NCBI GenBank assembly: GCA_947561395.2
Contig: OX387185.1
Coordinates: forward strand, 44,340,602-44,404,601
Source of the DNA: Buxus sempervirens
Lineage: Eukaryota > Streptophyta > Magnoliopsida > Buxales > Buxaceae
Reading direction: 5' to 3'
DNA length: 64,000 nt
Below are positions 10,493-20,700 of this stretch, in pieces (position 1 is the first letter of the stretch; the number at the start of each line of letters is the position of its first letter). Under the pieces are notes generated by a model, which saw only the letters and a program-made list of their open reading frames with translations, was not told the origin of the DNA and ran no database searches. A program made the translations under genes and the position numbers.

Positions 10493-12250
10493 TTTCATCC
10501 CCATAGCTAACTGGCTACATAATATTCTATTCTAAAAATGTCCTTATTTGTTTATGTTTCTTTTGCTACGTGTATAGCGCATACATTCCCCTAGTGTGCA
10601 AAGAAGCAAAGTATGTTGGTGTGCCTGAAGATTAAATATTACTGAAACATTTTGATCACGAACTCACACAGGGATTTAATGGGGGCTGATGTGGCTAGGG
10701 TTGATGATGTTTTTGTATATGTATACTAGAACAAATGGCATGTCCAGCAGGCAAATGGTGAGGCCTGAAGAAAACACGTCAGATTTGATAAGATGCAGTA
10801 CATGATCTTAATGTAGAGCACGGAAAATTTGGACATTGTTTGAGAGGGTACAGTAAATCTTTTTATTGGGACCAAAGTAAAGGCAAACCAATTCCACTCA
10901 AGAATAATCAAAAAGATAGATCAGGACAACTCATCTTTTTATGTCGAGACAAATTTAGCAAAAATGGTGGGGGGAATTATGAACTGATTATTCAAGAATA
11001 AGCGTATAATTAAACTTTCTTAACTCTCTCTCTTTCTCATGTAGTTATTCACTGAGCACTATTGATGCTTTTTGCAAAGGTTTGGGCAAGCAAGAAAACA
11101 GGATAGTGTGGAGGGTCAAGATGTTTTTTCTTCTCTCTTTTTCTTTAACACCCTTTTCTTCTTTTTTATTTTTATTTTTATCCTTTTTCTCATATAATAT
11201 GTGGTTCTTAAGGAACTGACTTGTAGAAATCTACGTGCAAGGGAGGGATCCGAGGTAACAAGTTGGCCCATTGATTTGGATAAACCTCCTTTTTTAATGC
11301 CAACCAAAGAGAGGCACTTGCAGCAGGATATAGTTGAAAACTCTTTTTTGACAACTCATTTGACAACTCATTGGATTAACCTCCTTTTTTTGACAACTCA
11401 TTTGACAGTGAATGAAGTAGATTTATACTTCCTCTTACGTTTGAAGTGCCCTCAATAGAAGATAAATATATTAGCTTTGATTTTAACCCTCAAGTTTCAA
11501 TTTAATTTAATTCCTTTAGATAGGTGAATGACTTCGGCCATGATGTTCAAAGTTTATATATTTCATCCTTTGGGTTGGATGTACAACTAGGCCTGGATCA
11601 ACTTGGAACCATTGTCCAGCACATACATCACCGGAACCCAAAACAGTAGTAGTGTGAGAATCACCCACCACAACCACCCCAACCCATCTTCTTATTAAAA
11701 TATATATTTCTTTTCTTCTCATTTTTCATCTCATCCAAATAATGGAAAAGAAAAGAAAATCATTATTTTTATTTTCTTTTCACTTCTCTTTTTTTTTATT
11801 TTAGGGTTCTTCTCTTTCTCCCCAAATCCAGGTTTCCAAACACAGCCTAAGGGAATGTTCTGATAGTATGAAAAGAAAACAGAAAATGCAGCTTCACTAT
11901 TGCTTCAACATACAGGATGCTAGCTAACCAAGCCTAGTAGAGACAAACACAAAATCATCAACTGGCTCAAGTTCTGAAATATTTATGTTGCACAAAATAT
12001 AAAGTCTTTTATGTGGAAAATTATACATAATGGTATTACTACTGGCGATTTTGCCACAATATTAAAGAAACCAATCTACACATGCTCATTAATTGAAAGT
12101 GCATATAATAATGTTCACTTAAATCCCTTGATCTAACTTTAGTTTGATTCATTGATGTGCAGGGAGGACTCAAGAAACTGAGTAGAAAGCAAACTGAATT
12201 CAAAGCATAAGGAAGAAGAGGTGATCTATATCAGATAGGAATTACCAAAG
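10493..12250. other. Intergenic DNA with minor repeats
   Basis: No gene recognised. A short direct repeat, TTTTTTGACAACTCATTTGACA without its last bases, occurs near 11345 and 11386. The stretch at about 11740-11855, AAAGAAAA-rich and ending CCAAACACAGCC, looks like one end of a small transposon related to the sequence at 932 but in the opposite direction. The other frames here are short and without motifs. Confidence 0.4.
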
Positions 12251-12329
12251 GAAGCTTGGGTGAAGATCATCACTGATGGGGCAATTAGAGGAGACCCAGA
12301 AAAAGCAGCAATAGGAGTTATTTGTCGCG
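12251..12329 (+). pseudogene. RNase H-fold fragment (LINE- or RVT_3-derived)
   Basis: The plus strand reads EAWVKIITDGAIRGDPEKA followed by AIGVICR, matching the first beta strands of the RNase H-fold domain in plant L1 elements and related RVT_3 proteins (typically VKINTDGA, then AAIGGVCR). A stop follows shortly after. It is an isolated fragment about 26 residues long and its source element cannot be delimited. Confidence 0.55.
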
Positions 12330-12471
12330 TGTGGATCTTTTGAGAACAAACTCACATTGGTTGGGGTATATTAGTTTTCTCATGAGAGGTCACATTCATT
12401 CGCTAACAATTACTTTAATCAGAAGCATTTTTATAAGCAAAATTACACCAAGTTGATCAGTTGAGACAAAA

Positions 12472-12563
12472 AATCCCTTGGTATTCATTTGGGCCACGGC
12501 TTTTGAGGGCTCTCATCTGTTTAACCGTGTTCCATATTTCCTCATTAGTCCAGGTCTTGGGAG
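12472..12563 (-). pseudogene. L1 reverse transcriptase fragment
   Basis: The minus strand reads TWTNEEIWNTVKQMRALKS and then RGPNEYQGIF, the conserved segment just before the reverse transcriptase palm in plant L1 elements (family form: ALKSPGPDGYQGIFF). It is only about 30 residues long. Together with the RNase H piece just upstream it marks remains of one or more L1 insertions. Confidence 0.6.
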
Positions 12564-13228
12564 ATAATCATTACCCTCTTCAGTGATAGTTTTAGACATG
12601 GTTTCAATGATTTTGAGATTTATATCCTGACTCTGGTTTCTCTGTACATATTTGAGAAAAATTTTATATAGGTGTTGCCTTACATTCATTCTCCTCATTA
12701 TCATGGCTCTTGCAATCATTTTTTTTTTTAAATGTTTTCAGTTTAAAAGTGGAGACATGAAAGAACATGGTTTTTTGAGTCTTGATCACTTGGCCACTTT
12801 ACTTGAAACTTTTGAGCCCACATAATTTCTTGCTATTTGAGAATTTGAAATTAGGATTTATGAAGGTTTTGCTCTCCAATAATAAGATTTTTACCACTTG
12901 TGCTCTACTTCCTCTAGGATCTTTTATCCAAAACATCTTCTCCAATTCGTCAAGACTTAGGAGATGAAACCAATATTTATAATTAAAAACATTTAAATTA
13001 TCATTTTTACCTTTAATTGCACAATTAAAGGAAATCTCACAGAGAAGATGACGCTCACAGAAGACTTTGTTATGGTGATTACAAACTCTGCTTCTTAATT
13101 TATTTAAAATTTGCTGAAACCCAGCAACCAACTCATCAAGAAGACATGGAGGAACAATAACATACACATACATGATGACAACCACATGAACGCAGTTACG
13201 TGTTATGGTATACCCAATACCCATATTG
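12564..13228. other. Intergenic DNA downstream of the MYB gene
   Basis: A 141-codon minus-strand frame at 12799-13224 contains no motif I recognise and has low-complexity character. I treat it as unsupported. Nothing else is visible. Confidence 0.4.
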
Positions 13229-13251
13229 GATCACGTGTTATGCACGTGATC
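13229..13251. promoter_or_regulatory. Perfect inverted repeat with two G-boxes just past the MYB stop codon
   Basis: Arms GATCACGTG and CACGTGATC are separated by TTATG. Each arm contains the palindromic G-box CACGTG. It lies within 10 bases of the stop codon of the MYB gene, in its 3' untranslated region. It could be a bZIP/bHLH binding pair or an RNA hairpin; the sequence does not decide. Confidence 0.45.
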
Positions 13252-13258
13252 ATGTACA

Positions 13259-13758
13259 TCAAGCAAAGTTCCACAAGTCATCCCATAAACCCTCATCCCC
13301 CAAAAGAGCTGACAAGGAGCCTGCACCATCTTGATACATCGCAGGTATGTATTGATCTTCAAATGTGGGATACATTAAAACCATTTCTTCACTTCCTCGT
13401 GCTTGAGACACTTTGTCATCACCATCTCCATGGACTACTTGAGTTATGATCCTTTGCATTTCAAGTTCTTTTTCTATTGTTTGCAGCTGCTGCTTCTGTT
13501 CTTCCATTTGTTTTTGTTGTTGTTGTTGCTGCTGCTTTCTCTGTTGTTGGAGAATATTCAGGCTTTGAGTTGCGTGATTTTGTTGACACTCTGGCTTTTT
13601 GTCTTTGTTTTTGTAATGGGTTCTCCAGTAGTTCTTGATCTCATTGTCTGTTCTTCCAGGCAAGTATCTCGCTATCATCGACCATCTGTATTTCGCTTAT
13701 TTTGTTAATTAGTTGCTCAATAATAACCAAATTCCAGAACAATGATACATAAACATGC

Positions 13759-13792
<34 letters not shown>

Positions 13793-14197
13793 GTAGCTAC
13801 TTGTTTCCCCACAAGGCATGAAGTTCTATGATGATGCTCTCTTCTTGAGGTGTTAGTTGGCCTTTCTTGAGACCAGGCCTAAGATAATTCACCCATCTAA
13901 GTCTGCAACTTTTCCCACTCCTCTGCAACCCTGAATCCCAAAAAAGGTATCGAAATCCTAGATCTGATCAAATTTAAAGACAGAATAACAAGTACTTCAC
14001 TCCTAATTAAACAATATTGAGCTACTTCTAAACAATGGGTATAATAACGGCTCACCTGCATTCCTAGACACAGAACTCCATCTTCCTTCCCCATTGAGAC
14101 TAACATATTCAGCGAGCAACTTATCTTCTTCAGCCGTCCAAGGCCCCTTTCTCCTCCACCCTTGATTTGGGACACTCCACCCCATCAACCCAACCAT
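13259..14197 (-). CDS. R2R3-MYB transcription factor (three exons)
   Basis: Exons on the minus strand are 14197-14056, 13930-13801 and 13685-13259, with GT-AG introns of phase 1 and 2 at the two standard R2R3-MYB positions; together 232 codons plus stop. R2 starts at [16 protein letters not shown] (about residue 13) and contains [16 protein letters not shown]3 contains [20 protein letters not shown] and ends [15 protein letters not shown]. The R2 and R3 tryptophans needed for helix-turn-helix folding are present. The tail is glutamine-rich and ends [10 protein letters not shown], an acidic/aromatic motif that may activate transcription. An upstream in-frame ATG at 14251 would add 18 residues, but it lies only about 13 bp from the TATA box, so I prefer 14197. 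It is probably a nuclear DNA-binding regulator; the MYB27-like group is my best guess, not firm. Confidence 0.85.
13761..13789. repeat. (GA)n microsatellite in MYB intron 2
   Basis: About 14 uninterrupted AG units sit in the second intron, some 30 bp before the exon 2 donor in genome order. It is probably length-variable between individuals. Confidence 0.9.
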
Positions 14198-14263
14198 TGT
14201 TTCACTTTTAGTTCCTATGTTGTCGTCCAAATGTGTGGCACAAGTTTGCAATGTTCGTGCAGC

Positions 14264-14273
14264 TATATATATA
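14264..14273 (-). promoter_or_regulatory. TATA box of the MYB gene
   Basis: TATATATATA, preceded on the minus strand by GGACTC. Transcription would be expected to start about 25-35 bp downstream, near 14235-14240. That places the ATG at 14251 outside the message and supports the start at 14197. Confidence 0.65.
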
Positions 14274-14280
14274 GAGTCCA

Positions 14281-15347
14281 GCTTGGGAAGTCACTTCAGT
14301 GACCTCATCAAATATCACCCCTTCCACTTCTGCAAACCAGGTTGAAAATTAAAGTGATGTCCCTAATACTAATTAGATCATAAATTCTTAATAAACAATT
14401 TGCCCAAGCTCTCCATCATGGGGTTGAACCACATTCACCCAGTGGCTACAGTGCAGGTTCAGCTACATTCAAATCCAAAAGAAAACCCAATTCTCAAAAC
14501 CAAAATTTAACTGTTTTTAGAACTATTGTCATTAAACATGAGACAGCAGCGATAGCATATCGTGATGTCATGATCACATTTTTCTAATTATAGGATTGAA
14601 GAAAGTATAATCTCGAATTAATATAATCTCAAACGAGCCGAAAGGAGTAGTGGGTTGTTGATGTTCCCCTGAAAATGGCTTCCGAACCAGTGGTTGTGCA
14701 ACAGCTATTTGCAAGCTTTAGAGAAGATTAATTATATAGTAGGTTAGGATACTATACTGGGTAATGGCTAATTGAATCAAGCAATTAAGCATGGACAACT
14801 TTAATGACTCGCCTAACAGACACATGGCACTTGGGTTTTAGTCGTATTTTAGATTTGGAATGTTGAGGCATTGTTTTACTGGTTAAGCTCATTTATTTAT
14901 GTGGGTATTGCACCGATATATAGGTACTGATGGACAATAAAACCCTAAAATACTATCACAATCACAATCTTATAAGATTGCGAAGAATGTTGAATGTGGT
15001 CAAAGATCTTGTAGAATTTGAAACCATCACACTATCATGCTTTGATTTGGTTTTATAAAATAAAATGGAATCCAAATTGCCTTTTGGGTCTTCTCCTTTT
15101 GAACAGATATATAATGCTGGAAGATACTATGGCATTCCAATGCTTCTAGACGGATCTAGTTTATCTAAATGGAGTACTTGGGCTAATTTTTTATAGCTAA
15201 TGCTCGACGATATCTGCATCTTAAGGCCTCTAGATGGATCTTAGTTCATGACAGCTGATATCATTCAGTCATGGTAATCATGGAACAAACTCACACTTCA
15301 TCCCTTTTGGAAAGACTTAACTGAGTGTGAAAGCTCACTTCAAACCA
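14281..15347. other. MYB upstream region and intergenic DNA
   Basis: No gene recognised. It presumably includes the distal promoter of the MYB gene. Composition is ordinary and no repeat structure is obvious. Confidence 0.5.
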
Positions 15348-15394
15348 AGTAGAGTGAGTTGTTATTACCAAAAAAAAAAAGTAGAGTCAGTTGT
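15348..15394 (+). mobile_element. Ultra-short L1-like insertion stub with 15-bp target duplication
   Basis: AGTAGAGTGAGTTGT at 15348-15362 recurs at 15380-15394 with one mismatch. The insert is TATTACC followed by an A run, matching the 3' end of the L1 at 32.6 kb. Confidence 0.65.
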
Positions 15395-15544
15395 GCAAAG
15401 CAGAAAGACGGTGGAGACAAGTATTGTGCCTAGGAACTTGATTGGGTTATGTCTTTTATTTTTAGGTTTGGTTTGATTGAGTTGGTTCAGATTCACACAT
15501 AACTGGTAGTCGACACGTATCTACAAGCAATCGTCAGCAAGGAC

Positions 15545-15589
15545 GTAATAGACGATTTTTTTCTACCCAAAAAAGTAATAGACGATTTT
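15545..15589 (+). mobile_element. Ultra-short L1-like insertion stub with 15-bp target duplication
   Basis: GTAATAGACGATTTT occurs at 15545-15559 and 15575-15589. The 15-base insert is TTTCTACCC plus six A. Its end resembles TTATTACCC of the L1 at 32.6 kb. It directly abuts the MITE at 15598. Confidence 0.6.
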
Positions 15590-15597
15590 CCTTAGGC

Positions 15598-15954
15598 AAA
15601 ATGGGTTTTTAGTGATACTTTTTGGAAAAAATTCTCATTCAGTCCTTCAATTCTTGTAAATTGATAATTAGTGATACTTTTTAAAAATAATTAGAAATCA
15701 GTGTTATTTTAATGTACATGAAAAACATCTTCCAAAAATGCCCTCAAAAGACTTGTAAACTTCAATGGTAACAAAATGAGTAACAAGGTTTTCAAAGTCT
15801 TTTGAGGGCATTTTCGGAAGATATTCTTCATGAATAGTAAAATAACACTGATTTCTAATTATTTTTAAAAAGTATCACTAATTGTCAATTTATAAGAATT
15901 AGACGACTGATTGAGAATTTTTTCCAAAAAGTATCACTAAAAACCCATTTTCCC
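15598..15954. mobile_element. Long-TIR MITE (possibly Mutator-like)
   Basis: Two inverted arms of about 155 bp (15598-15755 and 15795-15954) share blocks such as GGTTTTTAGTGATACTTTTT and AAAATGCCCTCAAAAG. Flanks TTTTCCTTAGGC (left) and TTTTCCTTAAGGC (right) look like a 9-12-bp target duplication with one added base, in the Mutator size range. A diverged second copy is at about 39315-39655. Confidence 0.65.
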
Positions 15955-16041
15955 ATTTTCCTTAAGGCGGTACGGATTTAGATGTCATGAGCCATGAAGA
16001 TGACTCACGTACTTTTGGATTTCGGTGCTATGTCTGCCCTA

Positions 16042-16931
16042 GGCATGCGCGGCGGGCCGGCCCGGCACGGCTCGGCACGCCTCAGGTGTGCTTGGGCGGG
16101 CCGCGGGCCAGCCGTGCCGCGGGCCTGACGTGCCGCGGGCCTGGCCGCGGCCCGCCAGGCCCATTTGCCCAAAACCCCAGCCCGGCACGGCACGCCCCAG
16201 CAGGCGTGCCGTGCCGGGCCTAGCCCACCGGGCCGCCGGCGGGCCAGGTATTAAACTTGATTTTTTCTAAAAAAATAAAGAAAAAATTCAAAAAAAATCA
16301 CCAAAAAATCCAAAAAAATCATTAAAAAATTCTGAAAAATATTTTTATTATTCACAAAATTGTTTTACACATATTTAGATAGATTTTGCTCAAAAAAAAT
16401 ATAAATTACACCCATTAAAGACTTAAAGTAGTCTAATTAAAAACCATGGATTTAACAAATATATTTAATTAGAGATTTTATAACAGCTTTTTCGGCTTAT
16501 TTATACTTAGTAATTTTCTTAGCTTTAAATGATTATATAAGAGTTTCAACAATCATGGAAATCCTTAATTTTTAGGTAAAATATTTTAATTATGATATTA
16601 TTGTTGCAAGAAGTCAATCTGTCCTGGTGGTTAAAGAGATAGGTTTTCAGCCTGTTGGACAAGGTTCAAATCTTGTTATCAAAATTTTTTGGGTTATTTA
16701 AACTAATTGGGCTTGCTGGCACGTGGGCCTGCCATTGGAGCGTGCCTAGCGGGCCTGCATGCGGGCCAGTCCGCGCCGTGCGCGGGCCTGGGCCGGCACG
16801 CGAGCCCGCGTGCCCTGGCGGGCCGTGCCCAAACGGGCCGTGCCCCCAGGGCCCTAGGGCCAGCCCAGGCACGCCACAGGCGTGCCGGGCCGTGCCGTGC
16901 TCGAGCCGGCACGGCCCGTTGCTCATCCCTA
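16042..16931. mobile_element. hAT-like MITE with GC-rich ends and a tRNA-derived segment
   Basis: An AT-rich core lies between two very GC-rich terminal blocks of GGGCCG/CGGCCC and GGCACG/CGTGCC motifs. The outermost bases are inverted: GGCATGCGCGGCGGGCC at the left and, reversed, TAGGGATGAGCAACGGGCC at the right. CTGCCCTA (16034-16041) and CTGCTCTA (16932-16939) form a 7-of-8 target duplication. The interior shares long blocks, inverted, with the element at 48321-49734. High-GC open frames on both strands here come from the terminal repeats and are not genes. Confidence 0.65.
16613..16680 (+). pseudogene. tRNA-Ser-derived sequence inside the MITE
   Basis: TGGTGGTTAAAGAGATAGG followed by CAGCCTGTTGGAC and the box-B-like GGTTCAAATC follows the tRNA-Ser layout (TCCGAGTGGTTAAGGAGACAG, then CTGTTGG, then GGTTCGAATC). 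The acceptor stem is not preserved, so it is not a functional tRNA gene. The same segment occurs in the related MITE at 49198-49266. Confidence 0.6.
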
Positions 16932-17257
16932 CTGCTCTACTTATCTAGGCATTACTAAAGCAAAGGTATATTCTCTAGGATTTTGGCCCTCTTTTTATTT
17001 TACCATCACAAATCCATTGAAAATCCCTAAAAGACTATATGTCCAATATAAAACATCCACCCAAAATTTTCCCTTTTTTATCCAGCGATTACCCGTTCAT
17101 TATTCTCTAAAAAAAACTACCTACTAGAGAGAGATGCGTAGTATCTGTAGACACCCCAAATTGTACTAAAACATAAGAAAATAATAAAAATATGTTTAAA
17201 ATATCTTAATTGAATTTTGACATGTATCAAAACCTTAAAATCGGCAAAACATGTGTT

Positions 17258-17339
17258 GTCCGTATTTATTATACGGATTTCTCCATTTTTGTTCTATCCG
17301 TATATAGTATACGGACACACCCGAATTTAATATACGGGC
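17258..17339. repeat. Three CCGTA...TACGG palindromes in solo LTR D
   Basis: Palindromic units begin at 17258, 17296 and 17319. They have half-sites TCCGTAT/ATACGGA or CCCG/CGGG around an AT centre, the same design as in the 2.4 kb LTRs. The 28-bp spacing seen there is not kept here. Confidence 0.65.
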
Positions 17340-17465
17340 AAATTCATACTTTTCTCATGCGCGCAAGTGGCCGCCACGTGTTGACCAAAAGCTTCGACCG
17401 TTACACCAGGTTGGCAACGCACATGGGTACGTAACTAAATCTCATTTGTAGCTATTGTGCGGATT

Positions 17466-17798
17466 TGTTAAAGAATGAGCTTGAAGAAGTAAACAAAAAG
17501 AATGAAGTTGGGAAGAATGATTTCATTCCTTGTTTCTGTGTTTACAAAGAAAAGAACAGTAGAATTTATACAAGATTGCAGCTAATCAAAAGAAAGAAAG
17601 AATAACTAATTACCAAAATCATAAACAAATATTTATAGAAAGAAATCTTAATTAACTGTGCTGATATCTAAGAATATTCATAGAAGAATCTGGAAGATTT
17701 AAATGGATATTCTGAAGGTAAGTTTCCCTTTTGATGAGGTTACAGCTATGCTGGAGCTATATCCTCCATATTCTTCTGTTTGTCCTTTAATTTCTACA
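17466..17798 (-). repeat. 3' LTR of the copia element
   Basis: On the minus strand it begins TGTAGAAATTAAAGG and ends TTTAACA. It is nearly identical to the LTR at 22465-22794. A purine tract (GAGGGGGAGT, about 17809-17818) lies just internal to it and should prime plus-strand synthesis. Confidence 0.95.
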
Positions 17799-20700
17799 AT
17801 TCTTGAGACTCCCCCTCAAGATGGGCATATATGTTCAAAGTGCCCATCTTGGATAGTAGAAAATTGAATGTAGCAGCAGGTAAAGCCTTTGTTAGAATGT
17901 CTGCAAGCTGGAATTTTGAAGCTATATGCATTGGTGTAAGGATTCCAGCTAGTACCTTTTCTCTAACAAAATGGCAATCTAGTTCTACATGTTTGGTTCT
18001 TTCATGAAAGATAGGATTTTTGGTAAGATGGAGGGCTGACTGGCTATCACAGTAGAGAAGTGCAGGCTGTGAATGATCAGTGTTAAAATCTTTCAGCAAA
18101 GAGAGAATCCAAACAATTTCACAACTGGTATGAGCCAAAGCTCGATACTCTGCTTTTGCAGAAGATCGAGAAACAGTAGCTTGTTTCTTGGACTTCCAGC
18201 TGATCAGAGAATCACCAATGAAAATGCAAAAACCTATGATTGATCTTCTTGTTTCTGGGCAAACAGCCCAATCCGAGTCACTGAAAGCTTTGAGGTGCAG
18301 GGGTGAGTGTGAGGAGAAGAAAATTCCTTGCCCTATCGAGCCTTTTAGATACTTCAGAATTCTGTGTGCTGCATGTAGATGAACTTGGGCTGGTTTATCC
18401 ATGAATTGGCTGAGGATGTTGACAGCATACGTGATGTCAGGCCTTATGATTGTTAGATAAATAAGCCTACCAATCAGTCTCCTATAGCTTGTAACATCAG
18501 CAATCAGATCTGTAGAAGCATGAGAAAGCTTATGATTGATCTCTATTGGAGTAGTAACAGGTTTGCAGCCGAGGAGCCCAGCATCCTCAAGAATCTCAAG
18601 ACTATATACTTCCTTTGACAGAGATGAATGCCAGCTGCTGATCTTGCAATTTCGAGGCCCAAGAAATATTTTAAGGACCCCAGATCCTTAATCTTGAATA
18701 TTGAGTGCAGATAGGACTTAACAGATTCGATCGTTGCTAGACTTGAGCTTCCTATGAGGATGTCATCCACATAAACCAAGAGGGCTAAGTAACCATGTTT
18801 ATCTGATCGTGTGAACAAGGAGTAGTCAAACTTTGATTGTTGAAAACCAATGGCAGTAAGAGAGGAGGAAAACTTTGAATGCCATTGCCGAGAGGCTTGT
18901 TTCAGTCCGTATAAGGACTTATGCAATTTGCAAACCAGCTTGTTGTTGCCATGAAAGGACTCCCCCTTAACTTGGAAGCTTGGAGGTAGTTCCATGTAGA
19001 TTTCTTCATTGAGATCACCATGGAGAAAAGCATTGTTGACATCCAATTGGCAAAGATGCCAACTATGAATGGCGGTTAGGGCTAAGAATAGTCTAACAGT
19101 AGTGATTTTGGCTATAGGGCTGAAGGTTTCTTGATAGTCAAAACCTTCCCTTTGTGTGTAGCCCTTCGCTACCAAACGAGCCTTGTGCCTATCAACTGTC
19201 CCATCTGATTTAAGTTTGACCTTGTACACATATTTGCACCCAATAGCAGTTTTACCAAGAGGTAAGGAGGCGATTGTCCATGTCCTATTAGCCTCTAAAG
19301 CTTCTAATTCAGATTGCATTGCATCTTTCCAATGTTTTGACATCACAGCTTCATTATAGCTCTTGGGTTCATGGGTGAGAGAAAGGGAAAGGCAGTAGGT
19401 TTTATGGGATGAAGAGAGGTGGTCATAGGACAAATGTTTGTGTAAAGGATGGATAGTGGATGATTGGGCTGAGTGCGGAATGAAAGTGCTAGTAGTTAAT
19501 TGACAGTGATAGTCCTGCAAATAAGTGGGTGGTTGTCTGATTCTATCAGACCTCCTGAGGTGGATAATGGAATCATGAGAAGGCCTGATAGTAGTGTCAT
19601 GTAATGATGAGGTAGCAGGATGATTTGCAGGTGAGGAAGGAGAAGGTGGTGGAGAGGCTGTACCTCCATCAGGAGAAGAGTTGGTATCAATTTGAGTAGA
19701 AGGATTGATGATGGAAGGAAAAGTGGAGGAAAAAGGACAGGATGAGGGAGACAGATCTAGTAAGGCTGGAGGCAACACCAGATCAGTTGGAGCTGAAGAG
19801 GAAGAGGTAGCATTGGAGGACTGAAAAGGAAATGTTGACTTGTGGAAAATTACATCCCTAGAGATGAAGGAAGTTTGTGTTTCCAGGTCAAAGACTTTGT
19901 ATCCTTTGACTCTTGCTGGATACCCAATAAAAATACACCTCTTGGCCCTTGGATCGAATTTGGTTCTTTCATGGTTGAGGGTGGAAGCAAAACATAAGCA
20001 CCCGAAGACTTTGAGGTGATTGTAGGATGGTATGGATAAAAGAAGGACTTCATAAGGTGATTTATTATTGAGGATTTGTGTAGGAATTCTGTTGATCAGA
20101 TAAGTCGCAGTTAAAACAGCATCTCCCCAAAACTTGATTGGAAGGGATGCTTGGAAAAGGAGGGCACAGGCAACAGAAAGAAAGTGTTGGTGTTTTCTTT
20201 CAACAACTCCATTCTGTTGTGGAGTATAGACACATGATCTTTGGTGCAAAATACCATGGACATTGTAGAAAGTAGGCATTTGGAATTCCAGTCTATTATC
20301 TGATCGAAGTTGTTTGATTTTTTCATTGAATTGGGTTCTTATCAAATGGACAAAGGATTGTAAAAGAGGCCTAACTTCTGACTTAAATTTCATGAGAAAA
20401 ACCCAAGTCATTCGAGTATGATCATCAACAATAGTTAAAAAATAATGATGGCCTTGAATGGATGCTTGTGAGTATGGTCCCCATATGTCACAGTGAATAA
20501 GATCAAAGGGGGAAGAGGAAGAAGAATTACTCGAAGGAAATGGTTTTCTCTTTTGTTTAGCCAAATGGCAAACAGTACATTGCATTTGTTCATCAACTTT
20601 AACATTAGGAGCAAGAGATTGGATTATATTCAACCTCTGATGAGACAAGTGTCCTAATCTAAAGTGCCAAAGATCGAAGTTCTGTTGTGCATTGGCATTA

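Noticed and set aside
932-11855. Related inverted ends at about 932 and 11850 as borders of one 11 kb element
   Set aside because: The flanking triplets are TTA at the left and TAA at the right, not a direct duplication, and the BG1-like gene and many unrelated insertions lie between. Two separate small elements are more likely.
12799-13224. 141-codon minus-strand frame as a gene
   Set aside because: No recognisable motif, no upstream promoter features, and it lies just downstream of the MYB gene in AT-rich DNA.
13403-13708. Plus-strand 101-codon leucine-rich frame
   Set aside because: It is the complement of the glutamine-rich third exon of the MYB gene; the leucines come from the reversed CAA/CAG runs.
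16613-16680. Functional tRNA-Ser gene
   Set aside because: The acceptor stem does not pair and the anticodon arm is altered. It is inside a MITE and present in a second decayed copy.
15987-16948. Several open frames of 60-97 codons on both strands in very GC-rich DNA
   Set aside because: They arise from the GGGCCG/GGCACG-type terminal repeats of the hAT-like MITE. Frames are open on both strands and show no protein motif.
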